NCBI GenBank assembly: GCA_036268055.1
Contig: DATAUW010000036.1
Span: 62,001 to 126,000 of the forward strand
Length of the DNA: 64,000 nt
Direction: 5' to 3'
Source of the DNA: Verrucomicrobiia bacterium
GTDB lineage: Bacteria > Verrucomicrobiota > Verrucomicrobiia > Limisphaerales > Pedosphaeraceae
The notes under the pieces are model-generated. The model did no database searches. It saw nothing but the letters and a program-made list of their open reading frames with translations, and was not told where the DNA came from. Made by a program: the position numbers and the translations under genes. This document shows positions 7,727 to 14,839 of this stretch, piece by piece. Each line of letters opens with the position of its first letter. Within the stretch, counting starts at the first letter, position 1.

Positions 7727-8080
7727 TTACGCTTTAAGACTGTATTGCCACGACAGACCTTCTTTTTTCTTGGCGAACACCTTTTTGAATTCGGTCGTTC
7801 CCAAGACTTCGGAAATCTTCGACCCGTTGCATCCGTGACGTTCGGCCAACAACTTCTGGTTGGCCTTTCCTTGGAATTCATTGATAATCGCGGCCACACT
7901 TTCAACCGTAATGGGGATTGCCGGACGGCGTGATGATTTCGCCTTTCCCTTCAAATCATCTTCCGTAAACCCGACAGACATCAATTCGGCCTTGAGGGAT
8001 TCGACTTCGCCGAGTTTGGTTTGGAATTCTTTAAGGAGGTTGGTTTTCGCTGTTTGGAATGCTGTCAATGTTTCGCTCAT
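7727..8080 (-). CDS. Small HTH-like protein next to the recombinase stub
   Basis: 117 residues from ATG 8080 (MSETLTAFQTAK), preceded by GAAAGG at suitable spacing; longer in-frame starts run through the recombinase stub and are not favoured. An N-terminal helical/coiled region (about 1-48) and a basic linker (KGKAKSSRRP) precede a C-terminal domain. That domain looks helix-turn-helix-like (about 60-105, NQKLLAERHGCNGSKISEVLG). No named family was recognised. Its ribosome site lies in the last codons of the truncated recombinase, so it was probably the gene after the recombinase and may serve it (directionality or repression). It ends at a clear terminator. Confidence 0.6.
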   Translation of the reverse strand: MSETLTAFQTAKTNLLKEFQTKLGEVESLKAELMSVGFTEDDLKGKAKSSRRPAIPITVESVAAIINEFQGKANQKLLAERHGCNGSKISEVLGTTEFKKVFAKKKEGLSWQYSLKA

Positions 8081-8087
8081 ACTGATT

Positions 8088-8342
8088 TTACCTTTCGCTG
8101 TTTCGTAATGACGTATTCGCCCCTTTGAAAGCGGACACCCCTTTATCGTGTAGGGTGATGGATTTATCCAAGGCGTATCCATTCTCCTTGCAGAATTGTT
8201 CTGCTGCTTCAACTTGACGGCGCGTCGAATCACCAAGACTCTGTTGAGGGGTTGAGAACCGAACGTATGAGTATGCGGTTTTCACGTTTTCGTCCGTGGA
8301 AAATTTCACGGACCCGGTTGTGTGGGAAACTGGCAATTTCAT
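8088..8342 (-). pseudogene. Truncated serine recombinase (N-terminal part only)
   Basis: 84 codons. From about residue 20 it reads KTAYSYVRFSTPQQSLGDS, then RRQVEAAEQFCKENGYALD and HDKGVSAFKG. This is the start of a large serine recombinase/resolvase, with the catalytic Ser in RFS. It then ends (NTSLRNSER, stop) where the rest of the catalytic core and the DNA-binding domains should follow. The native start may be GTG 8285, before KTAYSY. The break directly abuts the ribosome site of the next gene, which suggests an internal deletion of most of the recombinase. Without its core it cannot recombine DNA. Confidence 0.85.
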
Positions 8343-8424
8343 GGAAATAATGTTGGCAAACTAACAATTTATGTAGCTGGCAACTCAATATGTGGTGTGT
8401 ATCAATCGGGCAGACAACTGGCAA
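8331..8424. repeat. Cluster of CTGGCAA-type repeats in the divergent promoter region
   Basis: TGGCAA occurs at 8331, 8354, 8378 and 8419, mostly inside AACTGGCAA or GCTGGCAA. The same element appears at the right border (9742-9747) and, as CCGGCAA, at the left border (5898-5904), all in the same direction. The region lies just upstream of the recombinase stub and of the gene at 8500. It could be recombinase-binding sites or operators. TTGACA at 8439-8444 may be a -35 box for the gene at 8500, but no good -10 was found. Confidence 0.4.
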
Positions 8425-8499
8425 CGGCGAAGAAATAGTTGACATTTCGACTCATTTGCGGCTTTTAGTGCCACGACACGCCCCAAGTAGGCCAATTAT

Positions 8500-9543
8500 A
8501 TGGAAAATATACTTTTTGATGAATTAGCCGCCTGTCTTTCCCAATGTCCCGTAATCTCCGACACAGCAGCATACTGGTTCTTTCGCACGGAGGGAGGCTA
8601 TTTATACGAATCGTTCATAAGCCAAAATTGCATAGCCATCGGCCATCCGTCTGTCACGCTGGATACGATTAAAGGGCTTACCTTGGATGATGGAGACCGA
8701 AAGAAGTTATCGCGACAAATTCGAGCGAATGAGCCCACAAATAGCACTCCGGGGCTATCCGCGTCGCAATTGCTCAGATTTGTCCACGAAATGAAATCGG
8801 GCGATTATGTAATCATTCCATCGCATGGTTCGCGTCAATTAACCATTGGCGTTCTGACAAACAAACAGCCTTTTGAGGGACCAGTTCAGGTTGGTGGAAA
8901 ACCGAATCCCAACTTCAACAAGCGGCGTGGTGTTAGGTGGTTAAAACGTGTTCCGCGGAGCACAGTAAACCCCAATCTCTACAAGATTCTTTTTTCGCAT
9001 CAGACTATAACTAATATTACTGAGTGCTCGCAATGGATAGATACGCTCTTGTATGACTTTTTCAGAAAGGGAGCCAAATATCATTTTGTTTTGGATGTCG
9101 CTCGTTCCGGCAATATCAATGCACGGGATTTGTTTTCAACGGGTTCTGGGCTGCTTGAACTTGGAGATGAATTTGCGGCCGAACTTGGCATCAAGGAAGA
9201 CTCGGGAGATATTGATACAAGAATCAATCTTAATTCTCCGGGAGAGATTGAACTCATAACGACCGCCGCTCAGTATATTTTTGTTACGGGCCTTATTGTG
9301 GTAGGTTTGACTGGCGGGACATTCAAAGGGGATGAGAAAAAAATTGGTATGAATATTAACATTCACACTGATGGCCTAATCACTGCGCTCACCAAGTTTT
9401 TGAATGCCAGAAAGAAACGTCAACTGCTCGACACGATAAATGAGAAAGTTAAGGCTTTAAAAATCAAGAATCCCGACGATATTACTAAGGTGTTAGACCA
9501 TATCAACAAAGATGTCAAAGACAGTAAGGACGGTCATTCGTGA
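8500..9543 (+). CDS. Putative defence protein with EVE/Mrr-N-like domain
   Basis: 347 residues. The N-terminal part (about 22-160) has the layout of the EVE/PUA-like domain at the front of Mrr-type and related proteins: AYWFFRTEGGYLYESFISQNCIAIG split across it, a helical insert, then LRFVHEMKSGDYVIIPS, TIGVLT and RRGVRWLKRVPR. The C-terminal half is unassigned. It includes SPGEIEL and a hydrophobic stretch (about 249-272, ITTAAQYIFVTGLIVVGLTGG), then a charged helical tail. No PD-(D/E)XK nuclease motif was found, so it is not a plain Mrr restriction enzyme. Its GTGA overlap with the small membrane protein gene downstream indicates a two-gene unit. The role is inferred from domain style and from being cargo of the insertion. 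Confidence 0.6.
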   Translation: MENILFDELAACLSQCPVISDTAAYWFFRTEGGYLYESFISQNCIAIGHPSVTLDTIKGLTLDDGDRKKLSRQIRANEPTNSTPGLSASQLLRFVHEMKSGDYVIIPSHGSRQLTIGVLTNKQPFEGPVQVGGKPNPNFNKRRGVRWLKRVPRSTVNPNLYKILFSHQTITNITECSQWIDTLLYDFFRKGAKYHFVLDVARSGNINARDLFSTGSGLLELGDEFAAELGIKEDSGDIDTRINLNSPGEIELITTAAQYIFVTGLIVVGLTGGTFKGDEKKIGMNINIHTDGLITALTKFLNARKKRQLLDTINEKVKALKIKNPDDITKVLDHINKDVKDSKDGHS

Positions 9544-9728
9544 AACGCGTGATTCGCAAAATAGCGGTCTTGATGGTCATGTTTTCAGGTGTTTTTTTGT
9601 TTCTGAATCTTGTTATCACTGAATTGCTTCGCATTTCAAACACGTCGCTCACTTATGCGATTTCGCAAATAACGGCGATGGTGATGCTTGTGGTTCTCTT
9701 GTTAAAAAAGAAAATCGAAGTATATTAG
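9540..9728 (+). CDS. 62-residue two-helix membrane protein
   Basis: Starts with GTG at 9540, overlapping the stop of the EVE-like gene (GTGA), so it is translationally coupled. After a basic start (MKRVIRKIA) two transmembrane helices follow (about residues 8-29 and 37-55), ending KKKIEVY. No family was recognised. A two-helix peptide joined to a sensor-like protein is a familiar layout for effectors that act on the membrane, but nothing here proves that. The last gene of the insertion, it ends 14 bases before the right-hand repeat. Confidence 0.55.
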   Translation: MKRVIRKIAVLMVMFSGVFLFLNLVITELLRISNTSLTYAISQITAMVMLVVLLLKKKIEVY

Positions 9729-9742
9729 ATGTTCGGGTAACT

Positions 9743-10330
9743 GGCAAGGCCGTCAATATTATTTTTCCTTCGGAGAATCGCGAATTGTTCGAGCGCATCG
9801 CGGCGAGCGGGGCGGTCATCACGCAATTTCCGTTTAATCGCAAGGCGGACAAGCAATCGTTTCCGATTCGCAATCGCATTGTCGCGGGGATGACGCTGGG
9901 GACGGTGGTGGTGGAGGCGAATTTGACGAGCGGGGCGTTGATCACGGCGAACATGGCGGTGGAACAGGGGCGGCAGGTGTTCGCGGTTCCCGGGCGGATT
10001 GATTCGCCGCGCAGCCGCGGTTGCCATGAGTTGATCAAGAAGGGCGCGAAGCTTTGCGAAGGGGCGGAGGATATTTTGAGCGAGTTCGAATATTTATTTC
10101 CCGCGAGCAATCGTCCGCCCGGCGCGAGTGAAACGGGAAATTTGCCGGCGTTGACGTTGTCCGAGAACGAACAAAAAGTTTATGACGCGGTGGTGGAGGA
10201 ATCGAATACGGACGAGGTGATTCGGCGGAGTGGGTTGCCGAGTTCGGCTGTGTCGGTGGCGTTATTGGGGTTGGAGATGAAGCGGTTGATCAAGCAGTTG
10301 CCGGGGAAGATTTTTGTGAGGAATAATTGA
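9743..10330 (+). pseudogene. dprA: dprA, 3' fragment
   Basis: Resumes host DprA. The opening GKAVNIIFP is the right copy of the imperfect repeat, followed by SENRELFERIAASGAVITQF, then FPIRNRIVAGMTLGTVVVEA, a Ser/Gly loop, VFAVPGRIDSPRSRG and LIKKGAKL. The C-terminal winged helix is present (LTLSENEQKVYDAVVEES to the end). It fits directly onto the 5' fragment ending at 5884. On its own it could start at ATG 9785, but it would lack the first half of the Rossmann fold. The host is therefore probably DprA-deficient unless the insertion excises or the halves complement each other. Confidence 0.88.
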
Positions 10331-10356
10331 GCGGGTTTGTGGCCCTAATTGAAGAA

Positions 10357-10501
10357 GGGGTTAATGAGAAGCGTTGGGCGAGCGGGTGAGGTTTGGTTCC
10401 AAGAGGAAAATTCTTTTGTCCCTGCGGGACTTGGTTTGGAACGGATGCAAACCCAGCAATAAATTGCTGGGCTAATATCTGTCGTCCCTGCGGGACTTCG
10501 G
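10357..10501. repeat. Dispersed repeat family A, copy 1
   Basis: About 145 bases beginning GGGGTTAATGAGAAGCG, with a CCCAGCAATAAATTGCTGGG hairpin (10451-10470) and two CGTCCCTGCGGGACTT-type hairpins around it. A near-identical copy lies at 10716-10860. The 10331-10973 space has no supported gene; between the copies is filler that includes CTCGCCTCGCTGCGCTCG, a phrase found again near 37130. Confidence 0.75.
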
Positions 10502-10715
10502 GCGGCGGAGCGGTGGCGCAGTCCTGCCGTGTCCTAGATTATCGGTTGTTGCTGCGGGATTTGGTTCAAAAGAAATCCAATCGGGCAAATTGCTGGAGAA
10601 ACTTTTGACGCGGGTGAATTCGGGCGGATGATGGGAGGATGCTCGCCTGGGCTCGCCTCGCTGCGCTCGATATAGAAGTGAGTGGTTTCGATGAGGAGTC
10701 CCCCAACTGAAGTTG

Positions 10716-10860
10716 GGGGTTAATGAGAAGCGTTGGGCGAGTGGGTGAGGGTTGGTTCCAAGAGGAAATTCTTTCGTCCCTGCGGGACTTGGTTTTGGTG
10801 TGGAGGCCAACCCAGCAATAAATTGCTGGGCTAATATCTGTCGTCCCTGCGGGACTTCGG
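10716..10860. repeat. Dispersed repeat family A, copy 2
   Basis: Direct copy of 10357-10501 with a few substitutions. It is preceded by its own hairpin, CCCCCAACTGAAGTTGGGGG (10700-10719), of which copy 1 has only a remnant. Such stem-loop units behave like REP or small non-autonomous mobile elements; no coding capacity is evident. Confidence 0.75.
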
Positions 10861-10973
10861 ACAGCTGCGCGGCAGCGCAGCCCTGCATACGGATGGTTGG
10901 CGCATGCGCGATTAAGGGAATGCGTTTTGAATGCCCCTTGTCGGCAGGGGTTTTTTTGTTAGGGTAAAAGTGT

Positions 10974-12029
10974 ATGCAAAGATTAATTGTGGGGCTGGTT
11001 GCGTTGCTGTTGGCCGCGCCGTTGTGGGCGGCGGAGCAGTCTTTTAATTTCAGTGACATGCCCACGAATCTGCCGCCGACGAATTGCACGAGTATCGTCG
11101 GCGGGGAGGGCAAGCCGGGGAATTGGAAGGTGGTGCTGGATGAGGTGCCGCTGCCGATTGCGCCGATCAATCCGGGTGCGCCTAAAACGGGGTCGCAGGC
11201 GGTCGTCGGGCAGTTCGCGTGGGAGGCCACGGATGAACATTTCCCGATGCTGGTGCTGGGGAAGGATACTTACGCGAATTTTACTTTTACCACGCGGTTC
11301 AAGATCGTGGACGGCTTGACGGAGCAGATGGCGGGGGTGGCGTTTCGGTTGCAGGATGAGCGCAATTATTATTATGTCCGCGCGAGCGCGCTAGGGAATA
11401 CGTTTTATTTTTACACGGTCACGAAGGGCGTGCGGTCGAATCCCATCGGCAACCAAATGACGATTGAAAAAGGTGTGTGGCATACGTTATCCATCCAATG
11501 CGAGGGGGCGAAGATTCGCATTTTGCTGGATGGCAAGGAGGCGTTGCCGGAGTTGACGGACCCAACGTATTCGTCGGGCAAGATCGCGTTGTGGACGAAG
11601 TCTGATTCGATCAGTTATTTCACGGATATGCGGGTGAATTACACGCCGCGCGAGCCGTTCGCGCAATCCATGGTGCGCGATGCGATGAAGGAATTTTCCA
11701 CGAAGCTGCTTGGCCTGCAAATCGTGGCGGTGCCGCCGGATGCGAAGGACGCGCGAATGATCGCGAGCACGGATGAAAAGGAGATCGGCAAGCCGGGCGA
11801 GGCCACCGATCTGGATGTCATCAATAAGAATGTGAATTATTATCTGCGGGACAAGGGCGCGGTATACGTCACGATGCCGTTGCGCGATCGCAATGGGGAC
11901 ACGGTGGCGGCCGTGCGTTTTGCAATGAAAACTTTTCCCGGCCAGACGGAGGACAATGCCTTGGAGCGCGCCACGCCGATTCTCAAGGCTTTGCAACTGC
12001 GGGCGTCGTCGGTGGATAAGCTTTATTGA
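10974..12029 (+). CDS. Secreted protein with LamG/DUF1080-like domain
   Basis: 351 residues with a signal peptide (MQRLIVGLVALLLAAPLWAAE, cleavage near residue 20). Residues about 30-225 look like a concanavalin-type jelly roll, as in DUF1080/LamG proteins: FTFTTRFKIVDGL, AGVAFRLQDERNYYYVRAS, VWHTLSIQCEGAKIRILLDG, GKIALWTKSDSISYFTDMRV. The rest (about 235-351) is a separate small domain with DVINKNVNYYLRDKGAVYVTMPLRDRNG, resembling a PAS/cache-like ligand domain; this is tentative. Probably binds carbohydrate or a small ligand outside the cytoplasm. It stands alone between repeat-filled spaces. Confidence 0.65.
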   Translation: MQRLIVGLVALLLAAPLWAAEQSFNFSDMPTNLPPTNCTSIVGGEGKPGNWKVVLDEVPLPIAPINPGAPKTGSQAVVGQFAWEATDEHFPMLVLGKDTYANFTFTTRFKIVDGLTEQMAGVAFRLQDERNYYYVRASALGNTFYFYTVTKGVRSNPIGNQMTIEKGVWHTLSIQCEGAKIRILLDGKEALPELTDPTYSSGKIALWTKSDSISYFTDMRVNYTPREPFAQSMVRDAMKEFSTKLLGLQIVAVPPDAKDARMIASTDEKEIGKPGEATDLDVINKNVNYYLRDKGAVYVTMPLRDRNGDTVAAVRFAMKTFPGQTEDNALERATPILKALQLRASSVDKLY

Positions 12030-12046
12030 AGGCGCCCATGTTCTCG

Positions 12047-12153
12047 ACGCATATTATATTTGGAAGGTGAGGTTAACCGCGGAGGCGCGGAGGCGCGGAG
12101 GGTCCTGCGGAGGACACTGGGAGAAGCAACTTTTAGTCACGGATGGGACGCGG
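12047..12153. repeat. Dispersed repeat family B, copy 1
   Basis: Begins CGCATATTATATTTGG, continues GGTTAACCGCGGAGGCGCGG and ends in a variant of GCCACGGATGGAACACGG. The same text recurs at 13065, 13212, 29193, 36970, 52214 and 63108. The remaining space to 12515 contains no gene I can support; short open frames there lack ribosome sites and family features. Confidence 0.7.
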
Positions 12154-12515
12154 GAAAATCATGATTTTGACGGATTAGGGTTTTACGCGCATGTTAGATG
12201 TAGGGGTTGGGCTTCGCCGTTCCTGCCGGGGCGGATTATTTTGTTTTGAGGTATTCCGGGGAGGTTATCCTGGCTAAGATTCCTCAACTCTCCAAGTTGT
12301 CGGGGTGCTCCAAGATCTTTTGTGCTTCCGGGCAAAACGCGAGTGCCTCGCAACGAGACAAGGGGCGTGATTATTTTTGGCCGCGCTGGTCAAAGGTTTG
12401 CGGGGGCTTCTCTCAAATTTGCGACAGGGAAGCGTAAAATTATTGGGTTTTTCGCGTGGGGTGAGAATTTTTTGGGGTCGCCAAAATCAGGCGAGCTTTA
12501 TGCTGTCTCGGAATT

Positions 12516-13055
12516 ATGAAGATCGCGATTTTCTTCGAACGAGATGGCATTCTGAATTTGCCCAAGGTTGAACGCCAATATCAGGTGCCGCCGTTGACGC
12601 TGGCCGACTTTCACGTGAATGAGGCCGCCTTGCCGGCGTGCGAAGCGCTAAAGGCCGCGGGCTTCACGCTCATCGCCACGAGCAATCAGCCGGGGCTTTC
12701 GCAAGGCACGGTTTCACGCCGCGAGTTGGATCGGATGAATATGCTGCTGCGCCAGACTTTCCCTTTGGATGATATTTTGGTCTGCCCACACGACCCGGCG
12801 GATAATTGTTCCTGCCGCAAGCCGTTGCCGGGGTTATTCATGGAGGCGGCGTTCAAACATCACCTGGATTTGGAACGCTCTTTCGTGATCAGCGACAAAT
12901 GGCCGGATGCCCGCGCGGCTCGTTCCGTCGGCGCGACGTCCATGTTGTTGCAATCACCCTGGGTGGGATCAGGCCATCACGATTTTGTGCTGTCGAGCAT
13001 CTCGGCGATTGCGGGGAAGATTTTGCAACTGCAGACGCGGCATTTGGCGGCTTAA
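12516..13055 (+). CDS. HAD-IIIA phosphatase (GmhB/HisB-N type) with altered nucleophile
   Basis: 179 residues, the size of D-glycero-D-manno-heptose-1,7-bisphosphate 7-phosphatase. Motif I reads IFFERDGILN where the family has FLDRDGVIN: the nucleophilic Asp (residue 8) is Glu, encoded GAA. The general acid Asp10 is kept. Motif II is TSNQPG, the zinc-binding loop CPHDPADNCSCRKP is complete, and motif IV is ISDKWPDARAA. Known: in HAD enzymes the first Asp forms the phospho-aspartate, and Glu rarely substitutes. Inferred: inactive, slowed or altered chemistry. It is monocistronic, between repeat-rich spaces, with no neighbouring heptose genes. Confidence 0.78.
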   Translation: MKIAIFFERDGILNLPKVERQYQVPPLTLADFHVNEAALPACEALKAAGFTLIATSNQPGLSQGTVSRRELDRMNMLLRQTFPLDDILVCPHDPADNCSCRKPLPGLFMEAAFKHHLDLERSFVISDKWPDARAARSVGATSMLLQSPWVGSGHHDFVLSSISAIAGKILQLQTRHLAA

Positions 13056-13064
13056 GAGGCTAAA

Positions 13065-13150
13065 GTTAACCGCGGAGGCGCGGAGACGCGGAGGGTCACT
13101 GAGAGAAGGATTTTTTTAGCCACGGATGGAACACGGGTTGATCACGGATG
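13065..13150. repeat. Dispersed repeat family B, copy 2
   Basis: GTTAACCGCGGAGGCGCGGAG, then TCACTGAGAGAAGGATTTTTT and GCCACGGATGGAACACGGG with TTGATCACGGA. Near-identical to the copy at 13212. Confidence 0.72.
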
Positions 13151-13211
13151 TGGGAGGGAAAAACGCGTTGGAACTGCGGGGAAATCATGTCCTCAGCCAT
13201 TTAATGTTTCC

Positions 13212-13330
13212 ACACGCATATTATATTTGGGGTTGAGGTTAACCGCGGAGGCGCGGAGGCGCGGAGAGTCACTGAGAGAAGGATTTTTCTTGGCCACGGA
13301 TGGAACACGGATTGATCACGGAAGGGGCGA
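13212..13330. repeat. Dispersed repeat family B, copy 3
   Basis: Carries the full unit, including the CACGCATATTATATTTGG lead seen at 12047. Together with the copy at 13065 it makes a direct pair about 150 bases apart. Confidence 0.72.
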
Positions 13331-13460
13331 CTTCTTTGAGGCTGGGCGCATCCGCGCACTGCCCCCAAATGGCAGGATGGCGCGCCGTCCGAAGTCTCGC
13401 AGGGACGAAAGAAATATTTCTCAAATCATCCAGCCTACGCCGCGTCCATTCATCAAATTC

Positions 13461-13549
13461 TTTCGTCCCTGGCGGGACTTCAATTAGAAGCGAACTAAAA
13501 CCCAGCCATAAATGGCTGGGCTAAGATCTTTCGTCCCTGCGGGACTTCG
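13461..13549. repeat. Dispersed repeat family A, copy 3 (shortened)
   Basis: TTTCGTCCCTGGCGGGACTT, a CCCAGCCATAAATGGCTGGG hairpin (13501-13520), then TTTCGTCCCTGCGGGACTTC. The loop bases differ from copies 1 and 2 but the stem is kept by paired changes. A further small unit, CTGCGGGTCATAGACCCGCGG, lies at 13712-13732 and recurs near 47940. The rest of 13550-13789 holds nothing recognisable. Confidence 0.7.
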
Positions 13550-13789
13550 ACCGCGCTGGCAGGGTTTTATCCCGGGGCAGTGTCAAGATGCGCCCTTTGA
13601 GGCTTCGACTTTAATTCTGGTTTGAACTGTTTCGGTTTTTTGCTGCTGCTGGTTTGTTGCAAACTTAGGAGTTGTGGAATAAGCGGGGGCGGCAATCTTG
13701 TTTGTGAATTGCTGCGGGTCATAGACCCGCGGTCCGTGGGGGGGGTGCGTATCGGCGGCGGTTGAAAATTTTCTGCTAAAATTTCTTCG

Positions 13790-14839
13790 CTAGAATTTTA
13801 CGCCGACGGAGGTTCGGAGTTGGAGGTCGTTGTCCGGGACGCCGGCGGTGGGGCGGGTGTCGTAGAGGTCAATGACGGAGAGGTTCAGCGAAACATTGAG
13901 GAGCAACGCGTAGCTGAGGGTGCTTTCAAATTGCGCGCGGTATTGCGTGGCGTAGTCGGCCTGCTGGAAATATTCCGCCTTCTCGGTCAGGTTCATTTGT
14001 TTGTTGATCTTCCACGTCAAGTCCTGGCCGACGCGGGTATAAAAATTTTCGGTGCGCGTGCCGTCGGCGCGGTCTTCCACCTGGTAGTTGGCACCCAATT
14101 CGAGATTGACGACGAAGTTTGAACCGGTGAACCAATGGTAGCCGATACCGGGCCCATCTTCATAATGGCGGTTAATCAAGCGGACGTGGTCGTAAAAAGC
14201 GGCGCCGAGATTGTAAATATACCATTTTCGTGAGAGGTCGAAATCGGTCTTGGAACTGCCGCCCATGCGGTTATCCGAAACGACGGAGGGCGAATTGGTG
14301 GTTCCGGGCGGCGGGCCGGTTTTTCCATAGGCGGTGTCGTAGGTCAGAATGTTGCGAAAAAATTCCTTGGGGTCGCTCTTGTAGGGTTGGGCGTAAGTGA
14401 GCGTGGCCTTGGCGTAAAAAAGTTCGCTGTCGGCGGCACCGCGCTCGAGGTTGGCGCCGACGGAGGCCTCGCCTTTCCAGCGACGCCACCACGAATTGGT
14501 GTCCACGAGGACGACCGCTTTTTTTTGCACGCCGAAAAGTTCCTGGCCGCTCACGACTTTAATGGGGAGGTTGGTGGCGGAATTGGCAACGGCATTGGTG
14601 GCGGGCGGAACGATTTCGCGGCCGGTGATTTGCGCGACGGGGATGGTGACGTCGTCCGTCCACGCGGTGGAAAGGTGGATGGTGCTGGTGTTTTCCGAGA
14701 GGACGGTGCCGGCGATGCGGTCGCCGTTGCGCAGGTGCAGGATTATACTTTGCGCGGAGGCGGACCAGCCGAGCAGAAACATGAACGCCGCGAGAGCGAG
14801 AGCGCGCGGGTCAACGAGGTACGGGCAACGGAATGTCAT
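13790..14839 (-). CDS. DUF481 outer-membrane beta-barrel protein
   Basis: 349 residues from ATG 14839, with a signal peptide (about residues 1-29, ALALAAFMFLLGWSASAQ). After it comes a short domain with HLRNGDRIAGTVLSENTSTI (about 35-55), typical of the N-terminal part found with these proteins. Then comes a C-terminal barrel (about 115-349) in which aromatic alternating strands end KF, as in the salt-induced outer-membrane DUF481/YdiY family. The start overlaps the end of the upstream gene by 29 bases, so the two are one unit. A longer frame to 14989 exists but would run inside the neighbour. Confidence 0.8.
   Translation of the reverse strand: MTFRCPYLVDPRALALAAFMFLLGWSASAQSIILHLRNGDRIAGTVLSENTSTIHLSTAWTDDVTIPVAQITGREIVPPATNAVANSATNLPIKVVSGQELFGVQKKAVVLVDTNSWWRRWKGEASVGANLERGAADSELFYAKATLTYAQPYKSDPKEFFRNILTYDTAYGKTGPPPGTTNSPSVVSDNRMGGSSKTDFDLSRKWYIYNLGAAFYDHVRLINRHYEDGPGIGYHWFTGSNFVVNLELGANYQVEDRADGTRTENFYTRVGQDLTWKINKQMNLTEKAEYFQQADYATQYRAQFESTLSYALLLNVSLNLSVIDLYDTRPTAGVPDNDLQLRTSVGVKF

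Larger units (their letters stand above)
5885..9742. mobile_element. About 3.86-kb genomic insertion within dprA
   Basis: DNA between the two dprA halves. It is visibly richer in A/T than its flanks and uses different codons. In order it holds: a DprA-like gene, a PRTase gene, a 50-residue membrane protein (all +), a terminator, an HTH-like gene and a truncated serine recombinase (both -), then an EVE-like gene and a two-helix membrane protein (both +). Imperfect 27-bp direct repeats flank it. No transposase or terminal inverted repeat was seen. The recombinase stub suggests integration by a large serine recombinase, later crippled by an internal deletion. The borders are estimates based on where dprA homology stops and resumes. 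Confidence 0.82.

Noticed and set aside
10357-10860. Repeated hairpins as a CRISPR array
   Set aside because: Only two long copies, no regular short repeat/spacer alternation and no cas genes.
10472-11230. 252-codon minus-strand frame across repeat family A and the start of the secreted protein gene
   Set aside because: It is a translation of repeat text plus the antisense of a gene with a clear signal peptide.
12154-12515. Overlapping 60-76 codon frames between repeat B and the HAD gene
   Set aside because: No ribosome sites, no domain features, mutually overlapping; composition like surrounding non-coding DNA.
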